Positions 5,573-7,286 of a stretch of 7,286 nucleotides of DNA are shown here, piece by piece. Source of the stretch: an uncultured Eubacteriales bacterium (lineage in GTDB: Bacteria; Bacillota; Clostridia; Christensenellales; Pumilibacteraceae); NCBI GenBank assembly GCA_900553005.1, contig USBU01000056.1:1-7286 (forward strand), read 5' to 3'. The position numbers and the translations under genes were made by a program. Position 1 is the first letter of the stretch; every line of letters starts with the position of its first letter. The notes beneath the pieces were generated by a model. That model ran no database searches and had not been told where the DNA came from. It saw only the letters and a list, made by a program, of their open reading frames with translations.

Positions 5573-6844
5573 TCAGCGATTCAGATTTTGCTCGCGGCCG
5601 GGCCCTCCGCCCACCATTGAAACGCGGCAGCCGGCTTCCTTTTCAATGCGCTCGACGTAAGCTCTGGCTTCGGCTGGCAGCTCGTCGTAGCTTTTTGCTT
5701 TGCTGATATCCTCGTTCCAGCCTTTAAGCTCTATGTATACCGGCTTGCAGCCCTCCAGCTCGGATATATCGGTGGGAAAGTCGTAAATCAGCTTTCCGTC
5801 CTTTTCGTAAGCCACGCACATTTTCAAAACGTCTATGCCCGTAAGGGTATCCAGCTTGTTTATTGCAAGGGCGGTAAGTCCGTTTGCGCGCACCGCAAAT
5901 TTAAGGATAAGTATATCCAGCCAACCGCAGCGTCTCGGTCTGCCCGTGGTGGTGCCGAATTCTGCGCCCACGTTGCGTATGCGTTCACCCGTTTCGTCGT
6001 TAAGCTCGGTCGGGAAAGGCCCCTTGCCGACGCGCGTCGTGTAGGCCTTGCCGACGCCCAGCACGTCTTTGATGAGAGTCGGCCCTATGCCTGCGCCTAC
6101 GCAAAAGCCGCCCGCGGTAGGGTGCGAGCTGGTGACAAACGGATAAGTACCCATATCCAGGTCCAGAAGCGCGCCCTGCGCTCCCTCAAAAAGAACGTTT
6201 TTGTCCGCTTTTATGGCGTTGTAAACAAGCACGGACGTATCGCAGACGAAAGGCGCCAGCTTTTCGGCGTAACCTGAGTATTCGTCGAGTATCGGTTCAA
6301 GCGCCAAGGGCTGACCGCCGTAAACGGCCGTAATGATCTTATTTTTAACCTCAAGATTGCGTTTAAGCTTTTCGCGGAAGGCGTCCGGCCTGATAAAGTC
6401 GCACATGCGGATGCCGATTCGCTCCGCCTTGTCCATATAGCACGGCCCTATGCCGTTTTTGGTTGTGCCTATATCCTCTTTGCCGCGGGCAGCCTCGCTC
6501 AGCTTGTCAAGCTCTACGTGATAGGGCAGAATGACGTGCGCGCGCGCGTCTATCTTAAGGTTTTTAAGCGAAACGCCTCTTTGGGAAAGGCTTTCCATTT
6601 CCTTAAGTATCACGCCCGGCGAAATGACTGCGCCGTTGCCGATTACGCAGATCGTGTCGGGATAAAGTATGCCGCTTGGGATAAGATGCAGCTTGTACGT
6701 AACGTCGCCCACTACGACCGTATGTCCCGCGTTGCTGCCGCCCTGAGCCCTTACCACCATATCGGCTCTGCTTGCCAGAATATCGATTGTTTTACCCTTG
6801 CCCTCGTCGCCCCATTGTGCGCCGACTAAAGCTGTTGCAGACAT
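5573..6844 (-). CDS. purA: Adenylosuccinate synthetase
   Basis: PurA joins IMP and aspartate, using GTP, to make adenylosuccinate, the first committed step from IMP to AMP; it acts as a cytosolic dimer. The 423-residue length matches the family. Diagnostic segments are the N-terminal GAQWGDEGKGK with catalytic Asp13, GSNAGHT with catalytic His41, IGTTKNGIGPCYMDKAER (125-142) for IMP binding, EGAQGALLDLD (220-230), VGKGPFPTEL (272-281), GTTTGRPRRCGW (297-308) with the aspartate/IMP-binding arginines, and NKLD (328-331) for guanine recognition. The last residues, VSMVGGGPGREQNLNR, keep the GPGRxQ motif with a slightly unusual ending. The start was placed at the ATG at 6842-6844 because GGAGG lies 9 nt upstream and the protein then begins as other PurA proteins do. 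An in-frame ATG at 6907 adds 21 unrelated residues and falls inside the -35 box. No riboswitch is seen in its ~28-nt leader. It is monocistronic by its own terminator. Confidence 0.97.
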   Translation of the reverse strand: MSATALVGAQWGDEGKGKTIDILASRADMVVRAQGGSNAGHTVVVGDVTYKLHLIPSGILYPDTICVIGNGAVISPGVILKEMESLSQRGVSLKNLKIDARAHVILPYHVELDKLSEAARGKEDIGTTKNGIGPCYMDKAERIGIRMCDFIRPDAFREKLKRNLEVKNKIITAVYGGQPLALEPILDEYSGYAEKLAPFVCDTSVLVYNAIKADKNVLFEGAQGALLDLDMGTYPFVTSSHPTAGGFCVGAGIGPTLIKDVLGVGKAYTTRVGKGPFPTELNDETGERIRNVGAEFGTTTGRPRRCGWLDILILKFAVRANGLTALAINKLDTLTGIDVLKMCVAYEKDGKLIYDFPTDISELEGCKPVYIELKGWNEDISKAKSYDELPAEARAYVERIEKEAGCRVSMVGGGPGREQNLNR

Positions 6845-6853
6845 TTTGTCCGA

Positions 6854-6858
6854 CCTCC
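6854..6858 (-). promoter_or_regulatory. Ribosome binding site fixing the purA start
   Basis: GGAGG on the minus strand lies 9 nt before the ATG at 6844. It decides between this start and the in-frame ATG 63 nt further upstream, which lies upstream of the predicted transcription start. Confidence 0.9.
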
Positions 6859-6878
6859 GAAAAAATGTTTTACGTCTA

Positions 6879-6907
6879 ATTATACATTTTTCGCGCGGTA
6901 TTGTCAA
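6879..6907 (-). promoter_or_regulatory. Near-perfect sigma-A promoter of purA
   Basis: On the minus strand a perfect -35 TTGACA (6902-6907) and a perfect -10 TATAAT (6879-6884) are 17 bp apart. Transcription should start near 6872, giving a leader of about 28 nt. Full consensus suggests a strong promoter that needs no activator; any repression would act through an operator I cannot identify. Confidence 0.85.
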
Positions 6908-7031
6908 AGATAATAAACGCTGTTTCGCAATAGTTTGCTTTTAAGCGGTAAACGCGTGCGATTTTTCGGTTTTTATCGGCCGCCTATGACCAATAATGAC
7001 GTTTTGCTTTTTGTCCGTCCGCTGATATTTG

Positions 7032-7060
7032 TTGAATTTTCATGCGCGCCGTGATATAAT
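7032..7060 (+). promoter_or_regulatory. Sigma-A type promoter of the GH32 gene
   Basis: TTGAAT (7032-7037) and TATAAT (7055-7060) are 17 bp apart, and the predicted start near 7067 leaves a leader of about 25 nt containing AGGAGG (7077-7082), 9 nt before the ATG. It diverges from the purA promoter, with about 125 bp between the two -35 boxes. I see no clear operator or cre-like site. Confidence 0.75.
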
Positions 7061-7091
7061 GGCCTCAAGCAAGTACAGGAGGATATATTTT

Positions 7092-7237
7092 ATGTCTGAA
7101 TTTAAATATCATTTTCAGCCCCGCGAAGGGTGGATGAACGACCCCAACGGCCTGTGCCGTTATAACGGCGAATATCATGCTTTTTTCCAGTTCAATCCGT
7201 ATTCGACGCAATGGGACCGTATGCACTGGGGACACGC
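7092..7237 (+). CDS. Start of a GH32 sucrose/fructan hydrolase (partial)
   Basis: The first 48 codons of a glycoside hydrolase family 32 enzyme are present. This family cleaves the fructose linkage of sucrose, sucrose-6-phosphate or fructans. The diagnostic N-terminal block WMNDPNG (14-20) contains the catalytic nucleophile Asp17. FFQFNPY (31-37) and MHWGH (44-48) follow, as in SacA/ScrB-type enzymes. There is no signal peptide: the catalytic block starts at residue 14, which suggests a cytosolic enzyme, so sucrose-6-phosphate hydrolase or intracellular beta-fructosidase is likelier than a secreted levanase. AGGAGG lies 9 nt before the ATG. The gene is cut at 7237 by adapter sequence; codons read beyond that point are artificial, although the frame stays open to the window end. 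Confidence 0.9.
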
Positions 7238-7286
7238 CTGTCTCTTATACACATCTCCGAGCCCACGAGACGGAGCTACATCTCGT
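7238..7286 (+). other. Nextera adapter read-through (sequencing artefact)
   Basis: CTGTCTCTTATACACATCT (7238-7256) is the 19-bp Tn5 mosaic end used in Nextera libraries. It is followed by CCGAGCCCACGAGAC (7257-7271), the read-2 adapter, then an 8-base stretch GGAGCTAC (7272-7279) where the i7 index belongs, and ATCTCGT (7280-7286), the start of the reverse-complemented P7 sequence. From memory the index matches N718 of the XT v2 set, which I cannot check here. Translation through it yields the tail LLYTSPSPRD, a peptide known as an artefact in protein databases. Confidence 0.98.

Noticed and set aside
6845..6907. Upstream in-frame ATG for purA adding 21 residues
   Set aside because: The extension runs through the -10 and -35 boxes and has no family match, while the ATG at 6844 has GGAGG at 9 nt and the canonical PurA N-terminus.
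7238..7256. Tn5 mosaic end suggesting a genuine transposon insertion
   Set aside because: It is followed immediately by Illumina adapter, index and P7 sequence rather than by Tn5 or IS50 DNA, so it is a library artefact.

Overview
The window looks like a stretch of a Bacillota (Clostridia-like) chromosome of roughly 50% GC. Pointers are a guanine-class purine riboswitch working through an intrinsic terminator, AGGAG/GGAGG ribosome binding sites, sigma-A type promoters with 17-18 bp spacers, and a PP2C phosphatase plus Ser/Thr kinase pair. The exact genus cannot be read from this sequence. The right-hand 49 bases (7238-7286) are not biological: they are Nextera transposon/i7 adapter read-through, so the window ends at a contig end.

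Layout. Positions 1-65 hold the last codons of an unidentified plus-strand gene, followed by an intrinsic terminator at 123-157. A bidirectional terminator at 246-284 closes a minus-strand operon: a PP2C protein phosphatase (1821-2630) is read first and overlaps by 8 nt the start of a soluble Ser/Thr kinase with an N-terminal zinc ribbon (290-1828). Its promoter lies at 2667-2695. Across a divergent 550-bp intergenic region, the plus strand carries a promoter (2912-2941), a guanine riboswitch aptamer (2962-3031), a terminator-based expression platform (3083-3120) and an AzgA/PbuG-type purine permease (3182-4783) with its own terminator (4818-4851). Positions 4852-5500 show no convincing gene, but hold an orphan intrinsic terminator at 5129-5160 and a 9-G run. 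The minus strand then carries purA, adenylosuccinate synthetase (5573-6844), with a near-perfect consensus promoter and a downstream terminator. Divergent from purA is the start of a GH32 sucrose/fructan hydrolase (7092-7237), cut off by the adapter.

How the parts fit. The riboswitch-controlled permease would import guanine/hypoxanthine when internal guanine is low. PurA commits IMP to AMP synthesis, so two unlinked purine functions sit side by side. The phosphatase and kinase form a translationally coupled signalling switch; unlike the PrkC/PrpC pair, this kinase has no transmembrane or PASTA region. The GH32 gene starts an unrelated sugar-use locus. I see no CRISPR array, prophage, insertion sequence or clearly undescribed system. 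The most noteworthy items are the adapter contamination, the riboswitch with unusual loop sequences, the zinc-ribbon kinase/phosphatase pair, and the orphan terminator in a gene-free region.
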